Assembly (NCBI GenBank): GCA_002403095.1
Contig: DHHC01000014.1
Location: 1 to 17,186, forward strand
Origin: Leptolinea sp. UBA4782
GTDB taxonomy: Bacteria > Chloroflexota > Anaerolineae > Anaerolineales > Anaerolineaceae
Length of the DNA stretch: 17,186 nt
Reading direction: 5' to 3'
In this document: positions 1 through 7,942 of the stretch, in pieces
Numbering within the stretch: position 1 is the first letter of the stretch
How the letters are laid out: every line of letters begins with the position of its first letter
Translations under genes and position numbers: made by a program
The notes under the pieces: generated by a model
Databases searched by the model: none
Told to the model about the DNA's origin: nothing
The model's input: only the letters and a program-made list of their open reading frames with translations

Positions 1-2
1 CC

Positions 3-137
3 GGTGAGGACATGCCCTGGTCCCAGGGGGTAATGCACCAGGTTTTGTCCCAAACCCTGCGTATTAAGCATCCCGGCCCACTCCAGGAATACTACCATCC
101 TGTCGATGGTCCGGTTGGTGAAGGATACCCGGCCTGA
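3..137 (+). CDS. C-terminal fragment of an unidentified protein (gene enters from the left edge)
   Basis: An open frame runs from the first bases of the window to a TGA at 135-137, giving 44 residues that end in GEGYPA. The peptide looks like real coding sequence: it contains the segments MPWSQGVMHQVL and GPLQEYYHPVDG, rich in aromatic, Gly and Pro residues. The 'EYYHP-x-x-G' pattern reminds me of the C-terminal part of alpha/alpha-barrel glycoside hydrolases (for example GH63-like or glycogen-debranching-like enzymes), but that is a resemblance from memory in a very short fragment. It has the same orientation as the PBP gene, about 445 bases away, and a separate promoter precedes that gene, so co-transcription is not required. 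The coding call is moderately sure; the family is unknown. Confidence 0.5.
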   Translation, partial: GEDMPWSQGVMHQVLSQTLRIKHPGPLQEYYHPVDGPVGEGYPA

Positions 138-170
138 TATGGCATGCGATTCAGGAACCCAGTATTCCAA

Positions 171-187
171 CCGGGTTTCAACCCCGG
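171..187 (+). terminator. Weak hairpin after the partial left-edge gene
   Basis: CCGGG (171-175) and CCCGG (183-187) can pair around a 7-base loop, 33 bases after the stop of the left-edge gene. There is no T-tract behind it, so it is at best a weak or factor-dependent terminator and may be chance. Confidence 0.15.
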
Positions 188-321
188 CGAACGGAAAACA
201 GGAAAAGGAGGCATAATTTGGGAAGAATTTATGCAGTAACAGGGTTTGATGGAAGGAAGCCGGATCGGATATCCGTTTATCCTGGTAGATGAATTGCGGA
301 AAGAAGCGCAGGTTCTGCACG

Positions 322-348
322 CGCAGTCCGCAAGTGGTTTGGACTGCG
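322..348. repeat. 8-bp perfect inverted repeat (hairpin, 11-base loop)
   Basis: CGCAGTCC at 322-329 and GGACTGCG at 341-348 are perfectly complementary, separated by 11 bases. There is no T-tract on either side, so it is not a typical intrinsic terminator. It lies in the gene-poor stretch upstream of the PBP gene and could be an RNA stem, a protein site or chance. Confidence 0.4.
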
Positions 349-536
349 AAGGCATGCATATCCGAGTTTTGCCAGCAAATTTCCCAAATCAGGTCATTGC
401 AGATGTCGGGCGGAGAAAAACGTGCATCTGCCGAGAGTGTCAGCCTGTATCCAGGTTTTAGGGGAAGTTTCCAATCATGCATTCCTACTTGATTGTACGT
501 TACGTTTCCTGCACGGTCAAACAGGCAGGCAAAGTG

Positions 537-545
537 TGCTAGAAT
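537..545 (+). promoter_or_regulatory. Extended -10 promoter for the PBP gene
   Basis: TGC followed by TAGAAT (537-545) matches the extended -10 pattern TGnTATAAT with one mismatch in the hexamer. No good -35 hexamer lies 16-18 bases upstream, as is common for extended -10 promoters. Transcription would start near 552, about 30 bases before the PBP start codon. It is the best promoter candidate in the interval but is not proven. Confidence 0.45.
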
Positions 546-582
546 TCAAAAGATGAACATAAAAGGATACAGGTAGCACATT

Positions 583-3500
583 ATGAGCACTGAAAACGAA
601 CAATTCACTCACCATAATGGGGGTGAGTTGCCTAAAAGTGATGAAAATGAAACCAACCGGGGGCAGGCTTCTCAGGACAGGCGGCTGCGCCGCATCCTCT
701 CGGAAACCGAGCCGGAAGAAGCATCCCTTCCTGACTATCCACTCACACCCCAGACAGACAACTGGGAAACACGCAACCTGGAAGCAAGTACAGGATCTGA
801 AGCAAATCCGCTCGAAAGGCTGTCTCCTTACTTGCCGCCTCAGATAAATGATGAAGGCCAGCAGGCAGGGAATAATGCCCAGCCCCAAGCAGCCAGGCCG
901 GTTGATGGCGAAGCACTGGACCTGGGAGCAGATTACTGGGGAGAGGATGGCGACCTTGAAGCCACACCGCCCAACATCCATGATGAAGACACGATCCCGC
1001 CCCAGGCAGCCGTACCGGTACAGCCTGCAGCACTACCCAAACCCGTCAGCCAGACCGATGCAGATGCCACCCGGGTAACCCCTTCAGCATTTCAATCCGG
1101 TCAAATACCCCCGCACCAGTTACCGGCTTCATATTCTGCCATCCCACACAGGAAAGGTGTTCCGCCTGCTGCACAGAAACCAGCCATCCGGCCGGACGTT
1201 CCACCATCCAGGCAGGATGCCAGACCGGCAGCTGTGGTACGTTCTCAACCAGCGAAGAAACCTGTTCCGCAGAAAGCCAGCACTCAGAGGAATGACGCCG
1301 GACAGCCTAAACCTCCAAAGAAGCGGAAATCTCTTGGTTGTTTCTGGCAGTTCGTGCTAATCGGGATATTTATCCTGGCTGGCATTGCCCTGGCAGTTGC
1401 CTCATTCGGTGTATACCGTTATTACCAGGTGGCTTCATCACTGCCTGATGTAGCTACCCTGCGGGAAAGAGCATCACAATTTGAGACTACCCGGATCTTG
1501 GACCGTAACGGCAACCTGTTGTATGAAGTTCTCGATCCGAATGCAGGCAGAAGGACGTATATCCCTCTCGAAAGAATCTCCCCGAATTTGATCGCCGCAA
1601 CGATTGCTACCGAGGATAAAGATTTTTATGATAACCCGGGTTTTGACCTGTACGGGATCACACGCGCCTTGTGGCAGAACTACACCTCAGGCGAAGTTGT
1701 CTCCGGGGCGTCTACGATTACCCAGCAGCTTGCCCGCCTGGTGCTGATGACGCAGGAAGAGCGGTACGAGGTCTCCACCGACCGGAAAGCGCGCGAGATC
1801 ATCCTGGCGGCAGAAATCACCAGGCGGTACACAAAGGATGAAATCCTTGAGCTTTACCTGAACGAAATCTATTTCAGCAACATGGCTTACGGAGTCGAAG
1901 CCGCTGCAGAAACCTACTTTAATACTTCGGCTGCCAATCTGACTATGGGACAGGCAGCATTCCTGGCTGGCTTGCCGCAAGGTCCGGGAGTCTACGATAT
2001 TTTCACGAACCGGGATGCAACGCTGGAACGCACCAAGCAGGTGCTTGTCTTGATGTACACCCTGAGCAACGAACGCAACTGTATTGATGTAGAAAGCCTG
2101 GATAAACAGGTGTGCCTGGATGCAACTGATGCCACCCTGGCATACGAAGAGATAGTTGCCTACCCCTTCGAGCAATCCCCGACTACCATGAAATACCCCC
2201 ACTGGGTGTTCTACATCCGTTCCTTGCTTGAGGCACAGTACGATCCTCAAACCATTTACCGCTCTGGTTTCACCATTTATACAACCCTGGACCCTGACCT
2301 GCAGGAATATGCCCAGCAGATTGTATCCAATCAGATCAGCCAGCTGACAGAAAACAATGCCACTGATGCCGCACTTGTTGCTATTAAACCAGGCACCGGG
2401 GAGATCCTGGCAATGGTCGGTTCAGCTGATTTTTATAACGAGGCAATCTCCGGCCAGGTGAATATGGCTGTCAGCCCGCGCCAGCCTGGCTCTGCCATTA
2501 AGCCATTAACTTATGCAGCAGCATTTGAAAAAGGTTGGACACCAGCTACCCTGATCTGGGATGTGCCAACCGATTTTCCGCCTTCGGGAGACCCCAATGA
2601 CACCCGGCCTCCTTATCAGCCGGTCAACTACAACGGCAGGTTTAATGGACCGGTAATGGTTCGAACAGCCCTGGCAAATTCTCTCAACATACCGGCTGTG
2701 AAAACGCTCCAGTTTGTGGGTATATATGACAACCCCAATACAGAAGCCGAAGATGGATTCATAAACTTTGCTAAACGGCTGGGAATCACCACACTCACCC
2801 GTGATGACTACGGTCTTTCGCTGACCCTGGGCGGGGGAGATGTGTCCCTGCTTGAGCTTACAGGCGCTTTCAGTGTATTCGCCAATGCAGGGCAGAAAGT
2901 AACCCCGGTAGCTATTGCACGGATCATGGATTCTAACGGGAACGAGGTTTACGCATATACTCCCCAGCCTGGTGAGCAAGTCATCCGCTCAGAACATGCA
3001 TATTTGATCAGCGACATCCTCTCGGATAATAATGCCCGGGCAATGATGTTTGGCACCAATTCGGTGCTAAATCTGCCGTTCAGGGTGGCTGCCAAGACAG
3101 GTACCACCAACGATTTCCGGGATAACTGGACAATCGGTTACACGCCGGACCTGGCGGTTGGAGTTTGGGTGGGAAATGCCGATTACACCCCCATGCAGAA
3201 TACCACCGGCTTGACCGGTGCTGCACCGATCTGGTCTGAAGTGATGCAGTACGGGATCACCCGCCTGACTGGAGGATCGGTTACCCCGTTCTACCGGCCG
3301 AACACTATCGTCGACCGGGTGATCTGCAGCGTCTCCGGAGCAGAACCCTCTGAGCGCTGCCCTTCGCAGCGCAGTGAATCGTTTGCGGTTGACCAGCTTC
3401 CATTGCCGAAGGAAGAAGACCTGTGGCAGAATGTAATGGTTGACACCTGGACGGGATTGCTGGCTTCGCCTTATTGTTCTGATTTCACGGATGATAAACT

Positions 3501-4083
3501 GGCGATAAACGTGACAGATCCTTACGCTATCCGGTGGTTGAAACAAAACGACCAGGGTATCAGTTGGGCGGAGGAAAATGGTTTTGAACAGCCATTCTTC
3601 TTTAAGCCGGCAAGGGAATGTAAAGAAGGGGATGCCCGGCCGCGGATCGAGTTCGCCGGGTTGAGCAACGGTCAGACCATCGATGTATCGCCCCTGGATA
3701 TCTACGCTCTTATCAGCGCAAACCAGGACTACCGCGGATTCCGGCTTGAATACGGCACAGGTGAAGATCCTGAAGAATGGAAGCTGTTGGAAGAGGGCAA
3801 TGAGCAATACGTTCAGCCTGAACTGGTTTACAGCTGGGATATCAGTACAGTAAAGGCGCATACCATTACACTGAGGATCTATATTGAATCTTCGCTGCAA
3901 ACCTACGCAGAAAAGCGCATTACACTCAAACTGAAGCTGCCGACGCCAACACCAACCGAGACCCTGCTGCCAACGGAGACGCCCACGCCAACCCTGACGC
4001 CGACGGAAACTATCCTGCCCTCTGAAACGGTCACACCAACCCAGACGCAAATTCCAGAAGAGGAAGCCACAACCACGCCATAA
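583..4083 (+). CDS. Class A penicillin-binding protein (PBP1a-type transglycosylase/transpeptidase)
   Basis: This is a bifunctional peptidoglycan synthase of 1166 residues: it polymerises lipid II into glycan strands and cross-links stem peptides outside the membrane. Residues 1-250 are a Pro/Gln/Ala-rich, probably disordered cytoplasmic region ending in a basic patch. A single membrane segment follows at about 253-278. The GT51 domain (about 300-480) shows EDKDFY with catalytic Glu344, GASTITQQLAR (375-385), RKARE (401-405) and KDEILELYLNEIYF. The transpeptidase domain carries SAIK (637-640; nucleophile Ser637), SLN (700-702) and KTGT (838-841), so all catalytic motifs are intact. A beta-rich, Ig-like segment (about 1018-1118) and a Thr/Pro/Glu tail (1119-1166) follow. 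Extracellular Cys pairs (500/511, 915/926, 965/1013) might form disulfides. It is much longer than a typical PBP1a because of both tails. The family call is very secure. Confidence 0.96.
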   Translation: MSTENEQFTHHNGGELPKSDENETNRGQASQDRRLRRILSETEPEEASLPDYPLTPQTDNWETRNLEASTGSEANPLERLSPYLPPQINDEGQQAGNNAQPQAARPVDGEALDLGADYWGEDGDLEATPPNIHDEDTIPPQAAVPVQPAALPKPVSQTDADATRVTPSAFQSGQIPPHQLPASYSAIPHRKGVPPAAQKPAIRPDVPPSRQDARPAAVVRSQPAKKPVPQKASTQRNDAGQPKPPKKRKSLGCFWQFVLIGIFILAGIALAVASFGVYRYYQVASSLPDVATLRERASQFETTRILDRNGNLLYEVLDPNAGRRTYIPLERISPNLIAATIATEDKDFYDNPGFDLYGITRALWQNYTSGEVVSGASTITQQLARLVLMTQEERYEVSTDRKAREIILAAEITRRYTKDEILELYLNEIYFSNMAYGVEAAAETYFNTSAANLTMGQAAFLAGLPQGPGVYDIFTNRDATLERTKQVLVLMYTLSNERNCIDVESLDKQVCLDATDATLAYEEIVAYPFEQSPTTMKYPHWVFYIRSLLEAQYDPQTIYRSGFTIYTTLDPDLQEYAQQIVSNQISQLTENNATDAALVAIKPGTGEILAMVGSADFYNEAISGQVNMAVSPRQPGSAIKPLTYAAAFEKGWTPATLIWDVPTDFPPSGDPNDTRPPYQPVNYNGRFNGPVMVRTALANSLNIPAVKTLQFVGIYDNPNTEAEDGFINFAKRLGITTLTRDDYGLSLTLGGGDVSLLELTGAFSVFANAGQKVTPVAIARIMDSNGNEVYAYTPQPGEQVIRSEHAYLISDILSDNNARAMMFGTNSVLNLPFRVAAKTGTTNDFRDNWTIGYTPDLAVGVWVGNADYTPMQNTTGLTGAAPIWSEVMQYGITRLTGGSVTPFYRPNTIVDRVICSVSGAEPSERCPSQRSESFAVDQLPLPKEEDLWQNVMVDTWTGLLASPYCSDFTDDKLAINVTDPYAIRWLKQNDQGISWAEENGFEQPFFFKPARECKEGDARPRIEFAGLSNGQTIDVSPLDIYALISANQDYRGFRLEYGTGEDPEEWKLLEEGNEQYVQPELVYSWDISTVKAHTITLRIYIESSLQTYAEKRITLKLKLPTPTPTETLLPTETPTPTLTPTETILPSETVTPTQTQIPEEEATTTP

Positions 4084-4088
4084 AACGG

Positions 4089-6356
4089 TCAAGTTGAAAA
4101 GAAAGAGAGCTGCTGCGGTTGTTCCCACCTTGGCGGGTCACCATCCAGCAGCTCTTTCCAATTAACCAGGGTTAATTCAGGACGGATACAGATAGAGCGC
4201 AGCGTCCTGAATTTCAGGAAATGCCAGCCAGTATTAACCAGTTCTTCCAGGTAGGGATTCTTTTTGATCTTGTACGTTAACAGGTTGCTGCGGCTGCCTG
4301 GAAATACGATCACACCCTGGTCTGCAAGATGGTCGGGGTGATGAACCAGCCGGCTGATACCGGCATGCGCTTGAACAAAAAACTTAAAAACCAGCTCACC
4401 ATCCCTGGTATGCCATTCGACAGACGCAGGTTCGTGAGCGTTGGTAATAGACTCAAGACCAATGCGCTCTGCACAGGCCTTGAGCATCATCAGCGCTTCG
4501 GTTTCATCTGCCTGGCGGGTTTCGATCCTTTCCGCTTCCCGTATTTGCCAGGTTTCAGGGTGGGTTGGCAGCGGGCGGGCATAGCTTTCCAGGCAGAAGT
4601 CCAGTAGCTCCAGGTTGGGTGTCATCAGTCCAGGGAAGCTTTCATATAACGTATTCAGCAGTACCGGGAAATCGCAGTTTTCTTTTTGCTGGAAAATACT
4701 GCGTATAGCTAACTCCACTTGATCGGACAGGGATGGCTTAAGGTCTGCCGGTACTTCTTCCAGCCACCACACCCCTGATTCCTGGCTTTGGGATTCGGAT
4801 TCAAATCGCCTTAGCAGGCTGCGGTTGGAGAAATTGACCGCAAACTGGTTTTGAAGCAGGGTGATTTGGTTAAACGGCAACTCGCGCAGACCACGAGCCA
4901 GGCATTTTTCCCTTACCAGTTCCACCATTCCTGCTGTGAACAGGTGGGTATATCCTGCTGGTTCAGCCCTGAGCTGCAGGTAATTTCTGAATCCCTGGCG
5001 GATAACTTTCCCCAGGCCTGGCTTTTCTTCTGAAGGTTGAGGAATGGCTGCAGTTTTCCACCAGAGCTGCGAAACCTGGTCATCCTCATTCCACGCTAAT
5101 CCAGAAAACTCCAACCCGTTGTTCTCGCTGGCAGCCAGGATTGCCGCCAGGAATCCGGGGTTGGATTCAGCGACAATGCCCCAGAAGGGGATCCCTGCGG
5201 GTAAATGAGATTGCAGCATGGAAAACGAACTGGATAAGGCATTGGCGTGCCACTGCCAGCTGTACCTTTTCCGCTGCAGGCTGCTTTTTAACGGAACAAC
5301 TGCTTCTGTCCCCCATATCCAGCCTGACCATAATGCTGAATATGTCCAGAAGGCCTGGTTTGGGCGTGGAAAAATGGACACTACTGCTGAAATGTCCATT
5401 CCCGGTCTCAACGGCAGCATGTCGCGGATCCTGCCAGGAAAGAGTGTTATTCCCGGTTCAATGGTTTTTGCCTGGCGGTAATCCTGGCAAGGGAGCGCAC
5501 CCGGAGATTCCGGCCACTGCGAAGCTGTCCTTTCCATCATCAGCCACAGGTTTACCTCCTGGTATTCAGAGGGTACCGAGAGCTGGCGCGGGCGGGTCCT
5601 ACCAGGGGGGTGGCTCCACATCATATTCCCTTCATCGCACAAAACCAGGAACAGCATCCATAACAGGTTTTTCTGTTCCGGGGGCAAGTCCAGGGTCTGG
5701 ATCTTATTCATCAAGGTAAAAAGGAAGTTAATCTGGCGCGGTTGATATGTATCGAGCGCTTCCCTGGCACCCTGCCGGGCTTCCTCATCCCTTATCTCTA
5801 CCCGCTGAAGAGCGCGGGCGCGATTGATGGTGTCATTGGCTGACTGCTGTAAAACCTGGAGGTCAAATTCATCGGTTTCTGCTTCTCCCTCCCAGAGACA
5901 GGCAGGACAGTGGACAATTTTCGCATAAGGCGCTTGCTCCTCTTTGCGCCATAAGAAAGCTTCTGCAGCTACTTTACGGTTGCATCCGGGGCAGGTGGTA
6001 AGGTACAGGTTTTGCAGAACATTTTCGAGGCGGTCATCGCCCCGTTTTTGCATGGCGAGCTCAGCCAGGGCGGCTTTAAAATCAGCCGCTTGCGGAGCTG
6101 CAGCCAGGGTTTCGATCAGGAAACGCACAACCGGATTGTTGCAGGCTGCAATCACCCGGTAGCCTGCCCTGGCTGTTTCCAGGGCTACCTGGGGTGATGA
6201 ACCAAACGGATCCAGAATCACACTGCCGGGGGTTACATGTTTCTGCAGCCAGGCAACAGCCATACCCTGCGGCACGGGGGGAAGATACCTGCCTAGGGGA
6301 AAAGCAGGCGGCTCGGGGGATAATCCAGGCTGGTATGGAATCGCAAAAGTTTCCAT
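4089..6356 (-). CDS. Degenerate DNA adenine-methylase-like protein with a zinc-ribbon motif; function unknown
   Basis: The 755-residue protein has the outline of large adenine-specific DNA methylases (DUF1156/COG1743 type), a resemblance judged by eye. An SAM-site-like motif I reads ILDPFGSS (47-53 for the core) and is followed by a GYRVIAACNNPVVRFL strand resembling the 'D-x-NP-hydrophobic' motif of that family, but with the acidic residue replaced. CPGC (122-125) and CPAC (150-153) form a likely zinc ribbon. Where the catalytic DPPY and its 'Y-x-x-L-x-x-F/W' context should be, the sequence reads SIFPRPNQAFWTYSALW (327-343), so DPPY is missing. The C-terminal 350 residues are not recognised. 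The start is the ATG at 6354-6356, with no clear Shine-Dalgarno sequence. It lies downstream of trpB2 beyond a hairpin, and no restriction gene is adjacent. Probably a non-catalytic or altered-specificity relative; the coding call is firm, the function is not. Confidence 0.8.
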   Translation of the reverse strand: METFAIPYQPGLSPEPPAFPLGRYLPPVPQGMAVAWLQKHVTPGSVILDPFGSSPQVALETARAGYRVIAACNNPVVRFLIETLAAAPQAADFKAALAELAMQKRGDDRLENVLQNLYLTTCPGCNRKVAAEAFLWRKEEQAPYAKIVHCPACLWEGEAETDEFDLQVLQQSANDTINRARALQRVEIRDEEARQGAREALDTYQPRQINFLFTLMNKIQTLDLPPEQKNLLWMLFLVLCDEGNMMWSHPPGRTRPRQLSVPSEYQEVNLWLMMERTASQWPESPGALPCQDYRQAKTIEPGITLFPGRIRDMLPLRPGMDISAVVSIFPRPNQAFWTYSALWSGWIWGTEAVVPLKSSLQRKRYSWQWHANALSSSFSMLQSHLPAGIPFWGIVAESNPGFLAAILAASENNGLEFSGLAWNEDDQVSQLWWKTAAIPQPSEEKPGLGKVIRQGFRNYLQLRAEPAGYTHLFTAGMVELVREKCLARGLRELPFNQITLLQNQFAVNFSNRSLLRRFESESQSQESGVWWLEEVPADLKPSLSDQVELAIRSIFQQKENCDFPVLLNTLYESFPGLMTPNLELLDFCLESYARPLPTHPETWQIREAERIETRQADETEALMMLKACAERIGLESITNAHEPASVEWHTRDGELVFKFFVQAHAGISRLVHHPDHLADQGVIVFPGSRSNLLTYKIKKNPYLEELVNTGWHFLKFRTLRSICIRPELTLVNWKELLDGDPPRWEQPQQLSFFST
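4106..4155. terminator. 10-bp inverted repeat at the junction of the converging genes
   Basis: AGAGCTGCTG (4106-4115) pairs perfectly with CAGCAGCTCT (4146-4155) around a 30-base loop. It lies inside the last codons of the minus-strand gene, just past the stop of the PBP gene. On the minus strand the stem is followed by the pyrimidine-rich CTTTCTTTTC; on the plus strand by only TTT. It could terminate PBP transcripts, or both, but the long loop and coding location make this uncertain. Confidence 0.3.
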
Positions 6357-6367
6357 GGTTATAAATC

Positions 6368-6373
6368 AGTATA
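6368..6373 (-). promoter_or_regulatory. Candidate -10 box immediately before the methylase-like gene
   Basis: On the minus strand TATACT lies 11 bases before the ATG. A start of transcription 6-8 bases later would leave an untranslated leader of only about 3-5 bases, which fits the lack of a Shine-Dalgarno sequence. No convincing -35 hexamer is present; the upstream sequence is T-rich. Weak evidence. Confidence 0.3.
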
Positions 6374-6408
6374 ACGAAAAAAAGGTGAAAAAACTACAGG
6401 GAAATTGC

Positions 6409-6434
6409 GGCAGCCCGGAATCAACCGGGCTGCC
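6409..6434 (-). terminator. Strong hairpin downstream of trpB2
   Basis: GGCAGCCCGG (6409-6418) and CCGGGCTGCC (6425-6434) pair perfectly over 10 bp with a 6-base loop, about 35 bases after the trpB2 stop and about 50 before the methylase-like gene. On the minus strand the stem is followed by GCAATTTCCC and only later by a T-run, so the U-tract is not ideal. Its place and strength suggest the end of the trpB2 transcript. Confidence 0.6.
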
Positions 6435-6469
6435 TTAAGAGGAGAGAATCTCAGAAAACGCGTTTGTGG

Positions 6470-7843
6470 TTAAACAAATTCCGGCACCAGGGGCAAATGC
6501 TCCTGGATGCCTTCGAGCTGCTCTTCGGGGTAGTCCACATCCTGAAGCTGCCCCGCGTGGAACTGGCTGTAAGCTGAAAGGTCCAGGTTGCCGTGACCGG
6601 AAAGGTTGAACAAGATCACTTTCTTTTGTCCGGTTTCACGGGCGAGAATGGCTTCATCCACTGCTGCCCGGATGGCATGGCAGGATTCCGGCGCAGGCAG
6701 GATCCCTTCACTTTGGGCGAACAGGACGCCAGCTTCAAAGACAGGGACCTGCCGCACTGCCCGGGCTTCGATGTATCCGGCATCATACAAGGCTGAAAGG
6801 GTTGGCGCCATACCATGATAGCGCAGCCCGCCGGCATGAATAGACGGTGGCATGGCGTCATGCCCGATGGTGTGCATCTTCATGATTGGGGCAACTTTGG
6901 CTGTATCACCGTAATCAAAGGCATAAAGTCCACGGGTTAACGACGGCGTTGCAGATGGTTCCACTGCGATCAGGCGTGTGTTGCGGCCGTGGACCAGGTT
7001 TTCCCGCAAGAATGGAAAAGCGATGCCTGCAAAATTCGACCCGCCGCCCACGCAGCCGATAACCATATCCGGGTATTCTCCTGCCATGTCCATCTGCTTG
7101 AGAGCTTCCTCACCGATCACGCTCTGGTGGATGAGGACATGATGGAGCACTGATCCCAGGCCGTACTTCTTTTTACCATTGGACAGGGCAGCGACTTCAG
7201 CCGCTTCTGATATGGCAATCCCCAGCGAGCCGGGATTGCCTGGATCTTGCTTGAGGAAAGACCGCCCGATCTCGGTGTTCATGGAAGGGCTGGCAAAAAC
7301 AGTTGCCCCGAATGTTTCCATGATGTTGCGGCGGTAAGGTTTCTGATCATAAGACACCCGGACCATATACACTTCCAGGTTGATGCCGAAGAACTTGCAG
7401 GCCATTGCAAGGGCTGATCCCCACTGACCCGCACCGGTCTCTGTGGTCATAGCCTGGGTGCCCGCCTGTTTGTTAAAGTATGCCTGTGCAACCGCTGAAT
7501 TTGACTTATGGCTGCCAGCTGGCGATGCGCCTTCGTACTTGTAGTAAATATGGGCTGGAGTATTCAGTGCTTTTTCAAGGCGGCGAGCCCTGAGCAAAGG
7601 AGTTGGACGCCATAGTTTGTAGATCTCACGGACTTCTTCCGGAATCTCAATATACCGTTCTGTACTGATCTCCTGATGGATGATCGACTCAGGAAACAAG
7701 GCGCTCAGGAAATCCGGGGTTACTGGTTCAAATGTGACCGGGTGCAGGACAGGAGCAGGTGTAATGGGGCTGTCCGCGTTGATGTTGTACCAGGCTTTTG
7801 GTATTTCACTTTCAGGTAATTCAAAGCGGGTTCGGTCTGTCAT
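6470..7843 (-). CDS. trpB: Tryptophan synthase beta chain, TrpB2 type
   Basis: This PLP enzyme of 457 residues joins indole and L-serine to give tryptophan. It belongs to the longer TrpB2 (TrpEb_2) class, which usually works without a TrpA partner, and no trpA is adjacent. Visible motifs are RPTPLLRARRLEKAL (79-93), SHKSN with the PLP lysine at 113, ETGAGQ (135-140) containing the catalytic Glu135, the phosphate-binding loop GGGSN (266-270), GLRYHGMAPTLSAL (339-352) and NLSGHGNLD (413-421). Length is normal for the class. The frame stays open upstream to a GTG at 7966, but that part runs through the T-box terminator. The ATG at 7841-7843 is preceded by AAGGAG at good spacing and is the true start. 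Expression is controlled by the tRNA-Trp T-box leader upstream. TrpB2 proteins may serve indole salvage or be the main TrpB; the window cannot tell which. Confidence 0.95.
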   Translation of the reverse strand: MTDRTRFELPESEIPKAWYNINADSPITPAPVLHPVTFEPVTPDFLSALFPESIIHQEISTERYIEIPEEVREIYKLWRPTPLLRARRLEKALNTPAHIYYKYEGASPAGSHKSNSAVAQAYFNKQAGTQAMTTETGAGQWGSALAMACKFFGINLEVYMVRVSYDQKPYRRNIMETFGATVFASPSMNTEIGRSFLKQDPGNPGSLGIAISEAAEVAALSNGKKKYGLGSVLHHVLIHQSVIGEEALKQMDMAGEYPDMVIGCVGGGSNFAGIAFPFLRENLVHGRNTRLIAVEPSATPSLTRGLYAFDYGDTAKVAPIMKMHTIGHDAMPPSIHAGGLRYHGMAPTLSALYDAGYIEARAVRQVPVFEAGVLFAQSEGILPAPESCHAIRAAVDEAILARETGQKKVILFNLSGHGNLDLSAYSQFHAGQLQDVDYPEEQLEGIQEHLPLVPEFV

Positions 7844-7870
7844 GGTGTTTTCTCCTTGAAACAAGATAAT

Positions 7871-7906
7871 TAAAATAAAAACGCTCATCCCTGTATGGGA
7901 CGAGCG
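7871..7906 (-). terminator. Regulated intrinsic terminator of the T-box
   Basis: On the minus strand CGCTCGTCCC (7897-7906) pairs with GGGATGAGCG (7882-7891) around a 5-base loop, with one G-U pair, followed directly by TTTTTATTTTA. The 5' arm is downstream of the T-box core and would be taken up by the antiterminator when uncharged tRNA-Trp binds. This is a textbook intrinsic terminator, about 30 bases before the trpB2 start. Confidence 0.92.
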
Positions 7907-7942
7907 CATGCCCGTGGTGCCACCCAATTTAGGCTGTTTAAC

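Larger units (their letters stand above)
138..536. other. Gene-poor interval with a strong SD/TTG mini-ORF and a hairpin
   Basis: About 400 bases lie between the partial gene and the PBP promoter, and no reading frame looks convincingly conserved. Three things stand out. First, AAAAGGAGG at 203-211 sits 6 bases before a TTG (218-220) that opens a 24-codon frame ending at 292; the stop overlaps an ATG (ATGA, 289-292) that opens a 67-codon frame to 492. Second, a different frame (246-461) gives a 71-residue peptide that looks somewhat protein-like around residues 35-55. Third, there is an 8-bp inverted repeat at 322-348. Three partial frames in sequence could be a frameshifted gene remnant, but I recognise no family, so I do not call a gene. 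Confidence 0.4.

Noticed and set aside
3067..4128. 353-codon open frame on the minus strand opposite the PBP gene
   Set aside because: It is antisense to the conserved transpeptidase domain; its peptide is Arg/Cys/Phe-rich with no domain, and the plus-strand frame has all catalytic motifs.
5141..5719. 192-codon plus-strand frame opposite the methylase-like gene
   Set aside because: Low-complexity Gly/Pro/Ser-rich translation typical of an antisense shadow; the opposite strand is a coherent 755-residue protein.
4089..6356. Restriction-modification or phage-defence methyltransferase
   Set aside because: The catalytic DPPY is missing and no nuclease, specificity or other defence gene is adjacent; neighbours are trpB2 and a cell-wall gene.
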